DNA of 21,707 bases. Source: an uncultured delta proteobacterium (GTDB lineage: Bacteria; Myxococcota_A; Polyangia; Polyangiales; Polyangiaceae). The notes under the pieces were generated by a model that saw only the letters and a program-made list of their open reading frames with translations, was not told the DNA's origin and did no database searches. The DNA lies in contig CAITLX010000231.1 in assembly GCA_903893335.1 (NCBI GenBank), forward strand, positions 1 to 21,707, in the 5' to 3' direction. Below are positions 1-7,134 of the stretch, in pieces; position 1 is the first letter of the stretch, and the number at the start of each line of letters is the position of its first letter. Made by a program: the position numbers and the translations under genes.

Positions 1-615
1 GCGTCGCTCGTCGGCACGGCGGCTCGCGCCGACCAAGGCGACGTGGGGGAGCTGGGCGCGCCCGACGACGCCGCGGCGGGGGAGGCGCGCGTGCGCCTTC
101 GCGAGCTCGCGCGCCCTGGGCGCTACGCGCAGCTGCTCTTCGCGACGTCTTTCGGCGAGGGAGTTCGCGGCAACAACCCGTTTCGCCTCGCGCGCGAGCT
201 GGGCGCCGACGGTCAATCGCTCTCGCTCACCGCGCCCTACGTCGATGTCGCCGTGGGCGCGACCACGGGGCCCCCCGACGGCCTCCAGCACGGCGCCTAC
301 CTCGCGCTCTCGTCGGCGCTCGGCGGCACGCCGCAGCAGGTGCTCACGCCGTCGTACCTCGCGCTCGCGCGCGTGGCGCCGCGCTGGCTCGCGTTCGGCC
401 GCGCGGGCCTGCCCATCGTGCTGACGCCCGACGCGAACGTCGGCGGCGAGCTTGCGCTCGGGGGCGTGTGGCTCGTGTCGGCGGGCATCGGCCCCGTGCT
501 CTCGATCGTGGCCGACGGCTTCTACGGCGCGGCCACGCGCGAGGTGCGCGCGACGTTCGTGCCCGTCGTCTCCGCGCAGCTTGGCCTGCTGTTCGACTAC
601 GAGGTGCTGCCGTGA
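1..615 (+). CDS. Probable outer-membrane protein (5' end cut by window)
   Basis: The reading frame is open from base 1, so the gene starts upstream; 204 residues are visible. The first residues (ASLVGTAARA, then DQ) look like the end of a signal peptide with an AxA-type cleavage site, so little of the N-terminus is missing. The rest alternates short hydrophobic stretches with small and aromatic residues and ends in strand-like segments (VPVVSAQLGLLFDYEVLP), as in many uncharacterised outer-membrane or surface proteins of myxobacteria. No enzyme motif is visible. Its TGA overlaps the GTG of the next gene by four bases, so the two are probably translationally coupled. The barrel assignment is inferred from sequence texture; a soluble periplasmic protein is possible. 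Confidence 0.6.
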   Translation, partial: ASLVGTAARADQGDVGELGAPDDAAAGEARVRLRELARPGRYAQLLFATSFGEGVRGNNPFRLARELGADGQSLSLTAPYVDVAVGATTGPPDGLQHGAYLALSSALGGTPQQVLTPSYLALARVAPRWLAFGRAGLPIVLTPDANVGGELALGGVWLVSAGIGPVLSIVADGFYGAATREVRATFVPVVSAQLGLLFDYEVLP

Positions 616-977
616 GCCGGCGCGTCGTGCTCCTCGTCGCGCTGGCGGCGCTCGTGTTCGGCGCGGGCCCCACCGTCGGCGACATCGGCTCGTGCGGGCA
701 GGCCGCCGACGACCTCGACGGCCCGCGCTTCTTCGGCGCCCAGCGCGAGACGACCTGCGCGCACTGCCGCGCGTGCAGCCTCACGACGCGCGCGTGCGAC
801 GACGCGTGCGCGGGGCGCGGGCCGGTGCTCTTGCCCGCGGGGTGCCGGCCCATCGTGCACGACGGCGAGGTGTGCCTGCGCGCGCTCGACGCGGCGTCGT
901 GCGACGACTTCTCGGCCTTCGTGCGCGACGCGGCTCCGACCGCGCCGAGCGAGTGCCAGTTCTGCCCGGTGCCATGA
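612..977 (+). CDS. Small Cys-rich exported protein, function unknown
   Basis: 121 residues from a GTG start whose GTGA overlaps the previous stop. An upstream start in the same frame would run deep into the preceding gene, so 612 is the sensible choice. Residues 1-20 form a signal peptide (SRR, then a run of V/L/A, then FGAG). The mature part has 11 cysteines, including TCAHCRAC, ACDDAC and ECQFC, which suggests disulfide bonding outside the cytoplasm or a metal site. The composition recalls hypothetical secreted proteins of myxobacteria; I know of no assigned function. The downstream lipoprotein gene overlaps it by four bases (ATGA), so all three envelope genes appear co-translated. Confidence 0.72.
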   Translation: MSRRVVLLVALAALVFGAGPTVGDIGSCGQAADDLDGPRFFGAQRETTCAHCRACSLTTRACDDACAGRGPVLLPAGCRPIVHDGEVCLRALDAASCDDFSAFVRDAAPTAPSECQFCPVP

Positions 978-1903
978 GCGAGCGCCGCCCCCTCACGCTG
1001 CTCGTCCTCGCCGCTGCGCTCGCGGGGTGCGCCGCGTCGCGGCCGCTCGTCGCCGGCGTCGGTGACGCCGCTGCGTACCGCGAGACGCGCGTCGCGCCCT
1101 CGATCGACGCGCGCGTCGAGGCCGCGTCGAGCTACCTCGTGGGCCGGCCGCGCGGCGCGTACCGGGGCGAGGTCGAGGCCTGGCTCGACGAGGTGGAGCC
1201 GACCTACTTCGTCGCGCGGCGCGACTCGGAGGCAGGCCTGCGCGCCTACCTGCGCGCGCTGCCGCATGGGCCGCACGCCGACGAGGCGCAGGCGCGCCTC
1301 GACGCGCTCGCCGGGAGGCGACAGGGCAGCACGCGCGACGCGCTCGGCCGCTCGGCCGCCGCGATCGAGGCGCGGCTCGAGGGGGAGGCCGCCGCGCGTC
1401 GCGAGGTGGTCGAGGCGCTCGCGGGCTGGACGGGTCGCGTCGCCCACGCCGACCTCTGGAGCGCCACCGACGCGCGCCCGGGGCTCGGCGCGCTGGGCCT
1501 CGCGTGCGACGCCGCTGCGTGCCGCGCGCTCGTCGAGCTTGCGTACGTCGTGCCCGGCGACGAGGGGCGCGAGCCACGCGTCGCGCACCTTGCGATCGAG
1601 GCGCGCCTCGCGGGCGACGCGCTCGAGGTCGCCGAGGTGAGCGGCCCCGATCTCTTCGACCGCGTGTACGAGGCGCAGCGTGCCCGCGCGACGACGGCGT
1701 CCGACCGCCCCGCCGCGGTCGCCGCAGCGGTCGAGCTTCTCGCCGGGGCGCTCGAGGCGCGCTGGCCCGCGGCTCGCTGCGCGCGCGTCGCGGAGGCCCC
1801 GGTCGCGCTCGGCCGCTCGTGCGACGGGCTCTCGGTCGAGGTCGTCGCGGCCCCGCGGCGCGGCGAGGACGACCGCGTCGTCGTGCGCCGCGCCCCTCCC
1901 TGA
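974..1903 (+). CDS. Putative lipoprotein, function unknown
   Basis: 309 residues from an ATG overlapping the previous TGA. The N-terminus MSERRPLTLLVLAAALAGCA is a lipoprotein signal with lipobox LAGC and lipidated Cys19, so the product should be anchored after processing by Lgt and Lsp. Residues about 60-135 are Ala/Arg/Glu-rich and helical with a TPR-like feel (spaced Y, L and A, 'GLRAYLRALPHGPHADEAQARLDAL'-type segment), but no confident repeat can be defined. A later half has four cysteines (CDAAAC; C near 272; SC near 285) that could pair. The gene for Lgt, which would lipidate this protein, follows 27 bases downstream. Specific role unknown. Confidence 0.72.
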   Translation: MSERRPLTLLVLAAALAGCAASRPLVAGVGDAAAYRETRVAPSIDARVEAASSYLVGRPRGAYRGEVEAWLDEVEPTYFVARRDSEAGLRAYLRALPHGPHADEAQARLDALAGRRQGSTRDALGRSAAAIEARLEGEAAARREVVEALAGWTGRVAHADLWSATDARPGLGALGLACDAAACRALVELAYVVPGDEGREPRVAHLAIEARLAGDALEVAEVSGPDLFDRVYEAQRARATTASDRPAAVAAAVELLAGALEARWPAARCARVAEAPVALGRSCDGLSVEVVAAPRRGEDDRVVVRRAPP

Positions 1904-1909
1904 CCTGCG

Positions 1910-1918
1910 TGCTAGGGT
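1910..1918 (+). promoter_or_regulatory. Extended -10-like box TGCTAGGGT before lgt
   Basis: TGCTAGGGT fits the extended -10 pattern TGnTAnnnT and ends 12 bases before the lgt ATG, so a transcript from it would have a leader of only a few bases. No convincing -35 lies 16-18 bases upstream. Similar boxes precede four other genes in the window. Confidence 0.4.
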
Positions 1919-1930
1919 CGCGCGGCTCGC

Positions 1931-2803
1931 ATGGCCCCGCTCGTCCCCTACATCGACCTGCACCCGCTGCACCTCTTCGGTCCGCTCTCGCTCTCGCTCG
2001 CCGGTCGCGCGTTCGAGCTCCCCGAGCTGTCGATCAAGCCGTTCGGCACGCTCGTCGCCATCGGCGTCTACCTCGGCACCGAGGTCATGAAGCGCCACGG
2101 CAAGGTCATGAAGGTCGACCCGGTCGACCTCGCGTCGTTCACCTTCACCGGGCTCGTCGCCGGCTTCCTCGGCGGGCACATGCTCGACAGCATCTTCTAC
2201 CACCCGCACGAGCTCGCCCGCGATCCGCTCTCCTTGCTGCGCATCTGGGACGGCCAGTCGAGCTTCGGCGGGTTCACCGGCGCGTTCCTCGGGCTGCTCT
2301 ACTGGAAGGCCAAGCACAAGCGGTCGGTGCTGCGCGTCGCCGACGCGGTCGCGAGCGGCTTCCCGGCCGGGTGGGTCTTCGGCCGCATGGGCTGCGCGGT
2401 CGCGCACGATCACCCGGGGCTGCACAGCGACCTCTGGTTCGCCGTGAAGTACCCCGGCGGCGGGCGCTTCGACCTCGGCCTCTACGAGATGCTCTTCACC
2501 ATCCCGCTCGCGCTCGCGTTCCTCTGGCTGGCGCGCAAGCCGCGACCGCAGGGCTTCTTCCTCGGCGCGATGTGCGTGGCGTACGCGCCGGTGCGCTTCG
2601 CCTTCGACTTCCTGCGCGCCCACGAGAGCGACTACCTCGGCGGCGACCCGCGCTACGCCGGCCTGACGCCGGCGCAGTGGGCCTGCTTCGTCCTGCTCGG
2701 CGTCGGACTGATCATGCTCACGCGAGCCGCGCGGGCCGTCGAGACGGGCGCCGACGTCGCGTACGAGCCCGACGCCGAGGCGCCGCCGACCCCCGCGACG
2801 TGA
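1931..2803 (+). CDS. lgt: Prolipoprotein diacylglyceryl transferase
   Basis: 290 residues. Lgt transfers diacylglycerol from phosphatidylglycerol to the lipobox cysteine of prolipoproteins at the inner membrane, the first step of lipoprotein maturation. Several hydrophobic segments span the protein (about 36-50, 68-90, 111-125, 140-157, 186-201, 207-228 and 249-264). Family landmarks are GGHMLDSIFYH (81-91, with the conserved His83), SSFGGFTG (110-117), GRMG (151-154) and the C-terminal RFAFDFLR (222-229). The core motif reads GRMGCAVAHDHPG rather than the textbook GRxGNFxN, a variant I associate with myxobacterial Lgt. The last 25 residues are a charged tail. A lipoprotein gene sits just upstream and a methyltransferase overlaps the 3' end by four bases. 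Confidence 0.88.
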   Translation: MAPLVPYIDLHPLHLFGPLSLSLAGRAFELPELSIKPFGTLVAIGVYLGTEVMKRHGKVMKVDPVDLASFTFTGLVAGFLGGHMLDSIFYHPHELARDPLSLLRIWDGQSSFGGFTGAFLGLLYWKAKHKRSVLRVADAVASGFPAGWVFGRMGCAVAHDHPGLHSDLWFAVKYPGGGRFDLGLYEMLFTIPLALAFLWLARKPRPQGFFLGAMCVAYAPVRFAFDFLRAHESDYLGGDPRYAGLTPAQWACFVLLGVGLIMLTRAARAVETGADVAYEPDAEAPPTPAT

Positions 2804-3609
2804 CGCCCATCCTCGCGATCTCGGGCCTCGCGGCGGACGACCCCGCGTTCGACGTCTCCGACGCGCGCGACGTCGCGGCGCTGCTCGAGGCCGAGCGGCG
2901 ACACTTCTGGCACGCGACGCGCGGGCGCATCGTCGTCGATCGGCTCCGCCAGCTCGGCGTCGCCGCGGGCGCGAGCGTGCTCGATCTCGGCTGCGGCTCG
3001 GGCAGCGTCGCCGAGGTGCTCGCGGGCGCGGGGTTCGACGTGACGGCGGTCGATGGCCACCGCGCGCTGCTCGAGGTCGCCGCTCGCCGCGACGCCAGGC
3101 TCACGCTCTGGCAGCACGATCTGCGCAGGGGCACCGGCGAGCTGCCGCGACGCGACTTCGACGTCGTCGGCCTGTTCGACGTGATCGAGCACCTCGACGA
3201 TCCCGCCGACGCGCTGCGTGGCGCGCTCGCGTGCGTGCGGCCGGGAGGGTTTCTCGTCGGCACCGTGCCGGCGCTCATGCTGCTCTGGAGCGCGATCGAC
3301 GCGCACAGCGGCCACAAGACGCGCTACCGGCGAGCCTCGCTGCGCGCGCTGCTCGAGGGCGTCGAGGGGGCGCGCGTCGTCGAGGTCGCGCCGTTCAACC
3401 GCGCGCTGGTGCCGCTGATGCTCGCGCAGCGCAAGGTCGTCGGCAGGCGAGGCGACGCCGAGAGCGCGGCGGCCAACCTCGCCGTGCCGCCGCGCGCGCT
3501 CAACCTCGCGCTCGGCGCGCTCGTGCTCGCCGAGCCCCGCGCGCGCGCGCTGCTCGATCGCACGCCGATCGAGGGCTCGTCGCTCTGGTTCGCGCTGCGG
3601 CGCGGTTAG
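2800..3609 (+). CDS. Class I SAM-dependent methyltransferase
   Basis: 269 residues from a GTG overlapping the lgt stop (GTGA). Motif I is VLDLGCGSGS (60-69), the acidic end of strand 2 is AVD (83-85), and FDVVGLFDVIEHLDDP (120-135) is the post-I region of the Methyltransf_11/23 type. An ERRHFWHATR segment (32-41) precedes the Rossmann fold, as often in methyltransferases acting on lipids, quinones or sugars. RPGG (147-150) matches motif III. The C-terminal third, with HKTRYRR and a hydrophobic ALNLALGALVLAE stretch, is probably the substrate or membrane-contact part. The substrate cannot be assigned. Coupling to lgt suggests co-expression. It converges with the next gene, leaving 10 bases with no visible terminator. 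Confidence 0.82.
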   Translation: MTPILAISGLAADDPAFDVSDARDVAALLEAERRHFWHATRGRIVVDRLRQLGVAAGASVLDLGCGSGSVAEVLAGAGFDVTAVDGHRALLEVAARRDARLTLWQHDLRRGTGELPRRDFDVVGLFDVIEHLDDPADALRGALACVRPGGFLVGTVPALMLLWSAIDAHSGHKTRYRRASLRALLEGVEGARVVEVAPFNRALVPLMLAQRKVVGRRGDAESAAANLAVPPRALNLALGALVLAEPRARALLDRTPIEGSSLWFALRRG

Positions 3610-3619
3610 CCCGGAGCCG

Positions 3620-5041
3620 TCAGGGACGGACCGAGACGCCCACGCTGAAGGTCGGGCGCTGGAAGGGCCCGACCGACACGCGCGAGAGCGCCCGCTTGAT
3701 GCACCCCTCGGCCGGCGTGCCCGCGGCGGGCCCCGACACGTTGACGCTCTTGACCGCGCCGTCCGAGCCGAACGAGAGGGTCGCGCGCGACGCGTCGGTC
3801 TGCCCCTTCACGCAAGCCTTGGCCGCGGGCATCTGCGCGCCGACCGCGCCCTGCACGGCACCCTGCGAGGGGCTGTCGGGGATGCTCCCGGCAGCGGGGG
3901 CCGACGCGCCCGCCGCTTTCACGGCGGCCTCGACGGGGGACTCGGTCGGCCCCTTGGCGCTGCCGCCCACGGCGCTCTTCATGGCGCCTGCGAGGCCGTC
4001 GGGCACGGCCGTCGCGCCGGCGTTCGACGCGCCCGCGGCGGCGAGCGCCTTCGCGACGTCCTTGGAGCCTTCGCTCGTCTGCGCGGCGACAGCGGTCGCG
4101 CCGGCTGCGCCCTTCGCGGCGGGGCCGCCTGCGGCCGTGGCCTGCGCGGCGAGCTTGGCGGCGGCCGGGGCAGCGGTCGTCGGCTTGTCGGCGGGCAGGT
4201 CGGCCTTGGCCGCGGCGGCGGGCGCTGCAGGCTCGGCGGGGGCTGCGGCGACCACGGCGGGGGCCGCAGCGGTGACCGCCTCGGCGGTCGGGGCAGGGGC
4301 GTCCGCCTTGCGTCCGCCGATTGAGATCGCGAACGCCGCGGCGAGGGCGACGGCGACGATGGCGCCGCCGATCTTCGCGCTGGACGGAGCCGGGCGCTTC
4401 GCCGGCGTGGCCGCGACGTCGGTCGCAGGGGCGCCGAAGAGCGTGATGGCGGGCGCGACGAGCACGGGGCTGGCGATGACCCCCGACGAGCCCGGATCGA
4501 CGGCGGGCTCGCGGACGGTGACAGCCGGGGGCTCGGCCGACGCGCTCAGGCGCCCGAGGTCGATGAGGCCGGAGTCGTCCCCCTTGGCCGCGCCGGGCTC
4601 GCTGCCGACCAGGCTGGGGCGCGACGCGGGCGCGAGCCCCGTCTGGCTCGGGCGCGACGCCGGCGAGAGCCCGACCTGGCTGGCGCGCGCGAGATCGACG
4701 AGCGAGGGGCGCCTCTCGGAGGGGCGCGGGCCGCTGCTCGGCTGAACGGTCAGCGGCGCCAGGTCGTCGGCGGCAGCGGTGGTGTCGATGGCTTCGCTCG
4801 GCTCGCTCGTCGTCGTCATGCGTGCTCCTTCGGTCGTCTGGTTCGAGCCCCCGACGGCGTCGTCGGCGGTCTCGGGAAAGGGCGCGGCGAGCCACGCGGG
4901 CTCCCCCTCGCCGATGGAGAGGCCGGCGAGCCGTGCCTCGATGGCCTTCGCCCCGGCCTCCCACGCCGCGTCGTCGCGCGCCGGGGCGCCGCGCAGCATG
5001 GCGTCGAGTCGAGCGTCGAAGTCGTCGGTGGGGGTGCTCAT
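3620..5041 (-). CDS. Sigma-operon membrane protein with AgmX/PglI-like C-terminus (putative anti-sigma factor)
   Basis: 473 residues; the ATG at 5041 overlaps the stop of the sigma factor gene (ATGA), so the two are co-translated. Residues 1-74 are a charged, helical N-terminus (DDFDARLDAML) suited to a cytoplasmic sigma-binding region, without the HxxxCxxC of zinc anti-sigma factors. Residues 75-222 are low complexity and include 11-residue repeats (111-150). A single membrane span is at about 223-242. Residues 243-400 are an Ala/Pro/Lys-rich linker. Residues 405-473 (ACVKGQTDAS, VKSVNVSGPAAGTPAEGCIKRAL, VGPF) match the AgmX/PglI C-terminal or TonB-like domain of myxobacteria, with two cysteines. 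Anti-sigma function is inferred from position and topology only. A strong internal ribosome site precedes Met75. Confidence 0.75.
   Translation of the reverse strand: MSTPTDDFDARLDAMLRGAPARDDAAWEAGAKAIEARLAGLSIGEGEPAWLAAPFPETADDAVGGSNQTTEGARMTTTSEPSEAIDTTAAADDLAPLTVQPSSGPRPSERRPSLVDLARASQVGLSPASRPSQTGLAPASRPSLVGSEPGAAKGDDSGLIDLGRLSASAEPPAVTVREPAVDPGSSGVIASPVLVAPAITLFGAPATDVAATPAKRPAPSSAKIGGAIVAVALAAAFAISIGGRKADAPAPTAEAVTAAAPAVVAAAPAEPAAPAAAAKADLPADKPTTAAPAAAKLAAQATAAGGPAAKGAAGATAVAAQTSEGSKDVAKALAAAGASNAGATAVPDGLAGAMKSAVGGSAKGPTESPVEAAVKAAGASAPAAGSIPDSPSQGAVQGAVGAQMPAAKACVKGQTDASRATLSFGSDGAVKSVNVSGPAAGTPAEGCIKRALSRVSVGPFQRPTFSVGVSVRP
4592..4711 (-). repeat. 11-residue coding repeats (PASRPSxxGL type)
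   Basis: Codons 111-150 of the sigma-operon membrane protein encode tandem degenerate units of about 11 residues: RPSLVDLARA, SQVGLSPASR, PSQTGLAPAS, RPSLVG. They lie in the cytoplasmic linker before the membrane span. The Ser/Arg/Pro composition would suit kinase or protein contacts, but that is a guess. Confidence 0.6.
4817..4830 (-). promoter_or_regulatory. Strong internal ribosome binding site before Met75
   Basis: Read on the minus strand the sequence is AAGGAG, five bases (CACGC), then ATG, in frame with the membrane protein of the sigma operon. It is the best Shine-Dalgarno match seen in the window. It could start a 399-residue form lacking the N-terminal 74 residues. It may instead be a chance match within codons for TEGAR. 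Confidence 0.4.
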
Positions 5042-5634
5042 CGCGGTGCTCCGTCGGGGCGCTCGAAGCCGCGCTCGGCCAGGAACGCGCGCAGGCGCTT
5101 GCGCGCCTCGTGGACGCGCCAGGCCACGGTGCCCTCGGGGCAGCCGAGCACCTCTGCGGCCTCGTCGTGGCGAAGCTCGTCGACGCACACCAGCAGCAGG
5201 GTGGTGCGCAGCGTCTCGCTCAGGGCGTCGAGCCCCTCGCACACGGCGGCCGCGAGCTCGCGCGAGGCGGCGACTCCGTCTGGGCCGGTGCCCCCGCTCG
5301 GCCGCTGCTCGGTGAGCAGGAGCTCGATGCGCGGGTCGGCGGCGTCGCCCGCGCTCTGGCGCGGCTTGCGGCTGCGCAGCACGTTGAGCGAGAGGTTGAC
5401 GGCGATGCGGTAGAGCCAGGTGAACGGCTCGCTGCGCCCGTCGAAGCGGGCGAGCGCCTGGTAGGCGCGCACGAAGGTGTCCTGCGTCACGTCCTCGGCC
5501 TCGGCGCCGTCGCGCGTGAGGTGCAGCGCCAGGCGGAAGATGCGGCGCTGGTGACGTCGCACGAGCGCGCCGAACGACTCTGCGTCGCCTGCGACGGCCA
5601 ATTCGACGAGCTCGCGGTCGGTGGGGGGAGGCAT
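5038..5634 (-). CDS. ECF-type RNA polymerase sigma factor
   Basis: 198 residues, typical of group 4 sigma factors, which direct RNA polymerase to a small regulon after release from an anti-sigma factor. Region 2 covers about 8-75: DAESFGALVRRHQRRIFRLA, then DAEDVTQDTFVRAYQAL (2.2-2.3) and FTWLYRIAVNLSLNVLR (2.4, -10 recognition). Region 4 covers about 130-185: ALSETLRTTLLLVCVDELRHDEAAEVLGC and then GTVAWRVHEARKRLR, the helix-turn-helix for the -35. The ATG at 5634 fits the start of region 2; longer in-frame versions would run into the upstream divergent region. No good ribosome site is visible. The next gene overlaps by four bases. A sigma-70-like promoter lies about 67-95 bases upstream, so expression need not depend on autoregulation. 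Confidence 0.9.
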   Translation of the reverse strand: MPPPTDRELVELAVAGDAESFGALVRRHQRRIFRLALHLTRDGAEAEDVTQDTFVRAYQALARFDGRSEPFTWLYRIAVNLSLNVLRSRKPRQSAGDAADPRIELLLTEQRPSGGTGPDGVAASRELAAAVCEGLDALSETLRTTLLLVCVDELRHDEAAEVLGCPEGTVAWRVHEARKRLRAFLAERGFERPDGAPR

Positions 5635-5700
5635 CGCGCGCCGACGGACCCGCCGAAAGAGCGGGGCACGGCTCGCAGCAGCGAGCACGGGCGAAGCAAA

Positions 5701-5729
5701 AGCATAGTCGAACACCGCGGGTTGGACAA
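5701..5729 (-). promoter_or_regulatory. Sigma-70-like promoter for the ECF sigma operon
   Basis: On the minus strand TTGTCC (5729-5724) and TATGCT (5706-5701) are separated by exactly 17 bases, each matching four of six consensus positions. The predicted start of transcription near 5694 gives a leader of about 60 bases before the sigma factor ATG. Such an AT-containing -10 stands out in this GC-rich sequence. Confidence 0.55.
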
Positions 5730-5752
5730 CGAAGCGGCCCCGCGCCTTGGGT

Positions 5753-5771
5753 CGTGGACACTCTGTCCCAC
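5753..5771. promoter_or_regulatory. Imperfect inverted repeat in divergent intergenic region
   Basis: GGACA-CTC-TGTCC (5756-5768) is a perfect 5-base inverted repeat, and with one bulged base it extends to GTGGACA/TGTCCCAC. It lies between the divergent ECF sigma and MacA-like genes, about 25 bases upstream of the sigma promoter -35. It could be an operator for either direction. No other copy was noticed. Confidence 0.25.
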
Positions 5772-5811
5772 TCCGCCCCACGTGTGGCGGCGTGAAGCCT
5801 CCCCGGGGGCG

Positions 5812-5820
5812 TGCTACCCC
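5812..5820 (+). promoter_or_regulatory. TGCTA box before the MacA-like gene
   Basis: TGCTACCCC lies 12 bases before the ATG, the same spacing as the TGCTAGGGT box before lgt. The -10 match is weaker (TACCCC). The hexamer 17 bases upstream is GTGAAG, which matches the -35 consensus only partly. Confidence 0.3.
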
Positions 5821-5832
5821 ACGGGCCGCGAC

Positions 5833-7134
5833 ATGCCCGACCCCGCCTCGCCCCCCGCCGCTCGCCGGTCCGACGGTTCGAGCCTCGAGCGGGAGCTCGC
5901 CGCCGTCGAGGGGCGCCACGTCTGGCGCGGTCGGCTCATCGCGCTCGCCGTGCTCGCCTCGCTCGCGGGGGGCGTCGCGCTCTACCGCTGGAAGACCCGC
6001 CCGCCGCCGGTGGCGCGCTTCGTCACCGCGCAGGTCACCCGCGGCGACGTCGTCGAGACGGTGCAATCGACCGGCGCGGTGCAGCCGCTCACGCAGGTGC
6101 AGGTCGGCGCCCAGATCTCGGGGCGCATCGCGCGCGTGCACGTCGACTACAACTCGTTCGTGCGCCACGGCGATCTGCTCGCCGAGATCGACCCCACGCT
6201 GCTCGGCGCCACGGTCGAGTCCAACCGCGCGCAGCTCGCGGCGGCCGAGGCGCAGGTGACGCGCGCCAAGGCGCAGCTCGCGACGCTCGAGGTCTCGCTC
6301 GCGCGCGCCGAGCGCTTGCACGTAGAGAGCCTCGCGAGCCAGGCCGACGTCGATCAGGTGCGCGGCCAGCGCGACGTCGCGTCCGCCGACCTCGCCGCGG
6401 CCTCCGCGCAGATCGTCCAGACGCGCGCGCAGCTCGTCTACTCGCGCACCAACCTCGCGTACGCGCGGGTCTACGCGCCCATCGACGGCATCGTCATCAG
6501 CCGCAACATCGACCCCGGCCAGACGGTCGCGGCCAGCTTCCAGGCCCCGGTGCTCTTCGTCATCGCGCAGGACCTCCGCAACATGCGCGTGCTCGCCGAC
6601 GTCGACGAGGCCGACGTGGGCAAGCTCGCCGAGGGCATGACGGCCGAGGCCACGGTCGACGCGTTCGCCGGCGAGGTGTTCCGCGGCAAGGTGCGCCAGG
6701 TCCGGTACAACCCGAACACGGTGCAGGGCGTCGTCACCTACTCGGCCGTCATCGACGTCGAGAACCCCGACCTCAAGCTCCGCCCCGGCATGACGGCCAC
6801 CGTCACGGTGCGCACGCGCGAGGCCAAGGCGGCGCGCAAGCTCCCCAACGCCGCGCTGCGCTTCAAGCCGACGCCGCCGACGGGCCCCGACGGCAAGCCG
6901 CTGCCGCAGGCGCCCGAGCCGCCGCTGCCTCCGGGCAAGGCGCGCGTGTGGGTCGTCACCGACGCGACCCCGGGCAAGGAGAAGGACGAGCCGCGCGTCA
7001 TCGACGTCGGCATCACCGACGGCATCGGCACCGAGCTGCGCTCGGGCGAGCTCGACGACGCGGCGAAGGTCGTCACCGACGAGACCGACCCTCAGGGCGC
7101 CGACGCGAAGAAGTCGCGTTCGCGCATGTTCTAG
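5833..7134 (+). CDS. MacA-like periplasmic membrane fusion protein (HlyD/RND adaptor family)
   Basis: 433 residues. The adaptor bridges an inner-membrane MacB-type transporter to an outer-membrane channel. Residues 1-32 are cytoplasmic and one membrane span is at about 34-50. A biotinyl-lipoyl half-motif follows (VQVGAQISGRIARV, 88-101, and NSFVRHGDLLAEIDP, 107-121). A coiled-coil hairpin covers about 125-207 (SNRAQLAAAEAQVTRAKAQL and QADVDQVRGQRDVASADL). The second half-motif is YAPIDGIVISRNIDPGQTV (214-232), and beta-barrel and membrane-proximal regions follow (LRPGMTATV, 316-324). A Pro-rich insert at 345-367 and a Lys/Arg C-terminus are unusual. The ATG at 5833 is chosen because it leaves a normal short cytoplasmic tail. 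The ATPase gene starts on the last base of its stop codon. Confidence 0.87.
   Translation: MPDPASPPAARRSDGSSLERELAAVEGRHVWRGRLIALAVLASLAGGVALYRWKTRPPPVARFVTAQVTRGDVVETVQSTGAVQPLTQVQVGAQISGRIARVHVDYNSFVRHGDLLAEIDPTLLGATVESNRAQLAAAEAQVTRAKAQLATLEVSLARAERLHVESLASQADVDQVRGQRDVASADLAAASAQIVQTRAQLVYSRTNLAYARVYAPIDGIVISRNIDPGQTVAASFQAPVLFVIAQDLRNMRVLADVDEADVGKLAEGMTAEATVDAFAGEVFRGKVRQVRYNPNTVQGVVTYSAVIDVENPDLKLRPGMTATVTVRTREAKAARKLPNAALRFKPTPPTGPDGKPLPQAPEPPLPPGKARVWVVTDATPGKEKDEPRVIDVGITDGIGTELRSGELDDAAKVVTDETDPQGADAKKSRSRMF

Noticed and set aside
344..2623. 759-codon open frame on the minus strand
   Set aside because: Antisense to four well-supported genes including lgt; the translation is Arg/Ala/Glu-rich without motifs.
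3609..3620. Terminator between the convergent methyltransferase and sigma-operon genes
   Set aside because: The gap is ten bases with no inverted repeat or T-run; the same holds for 11756-11776.
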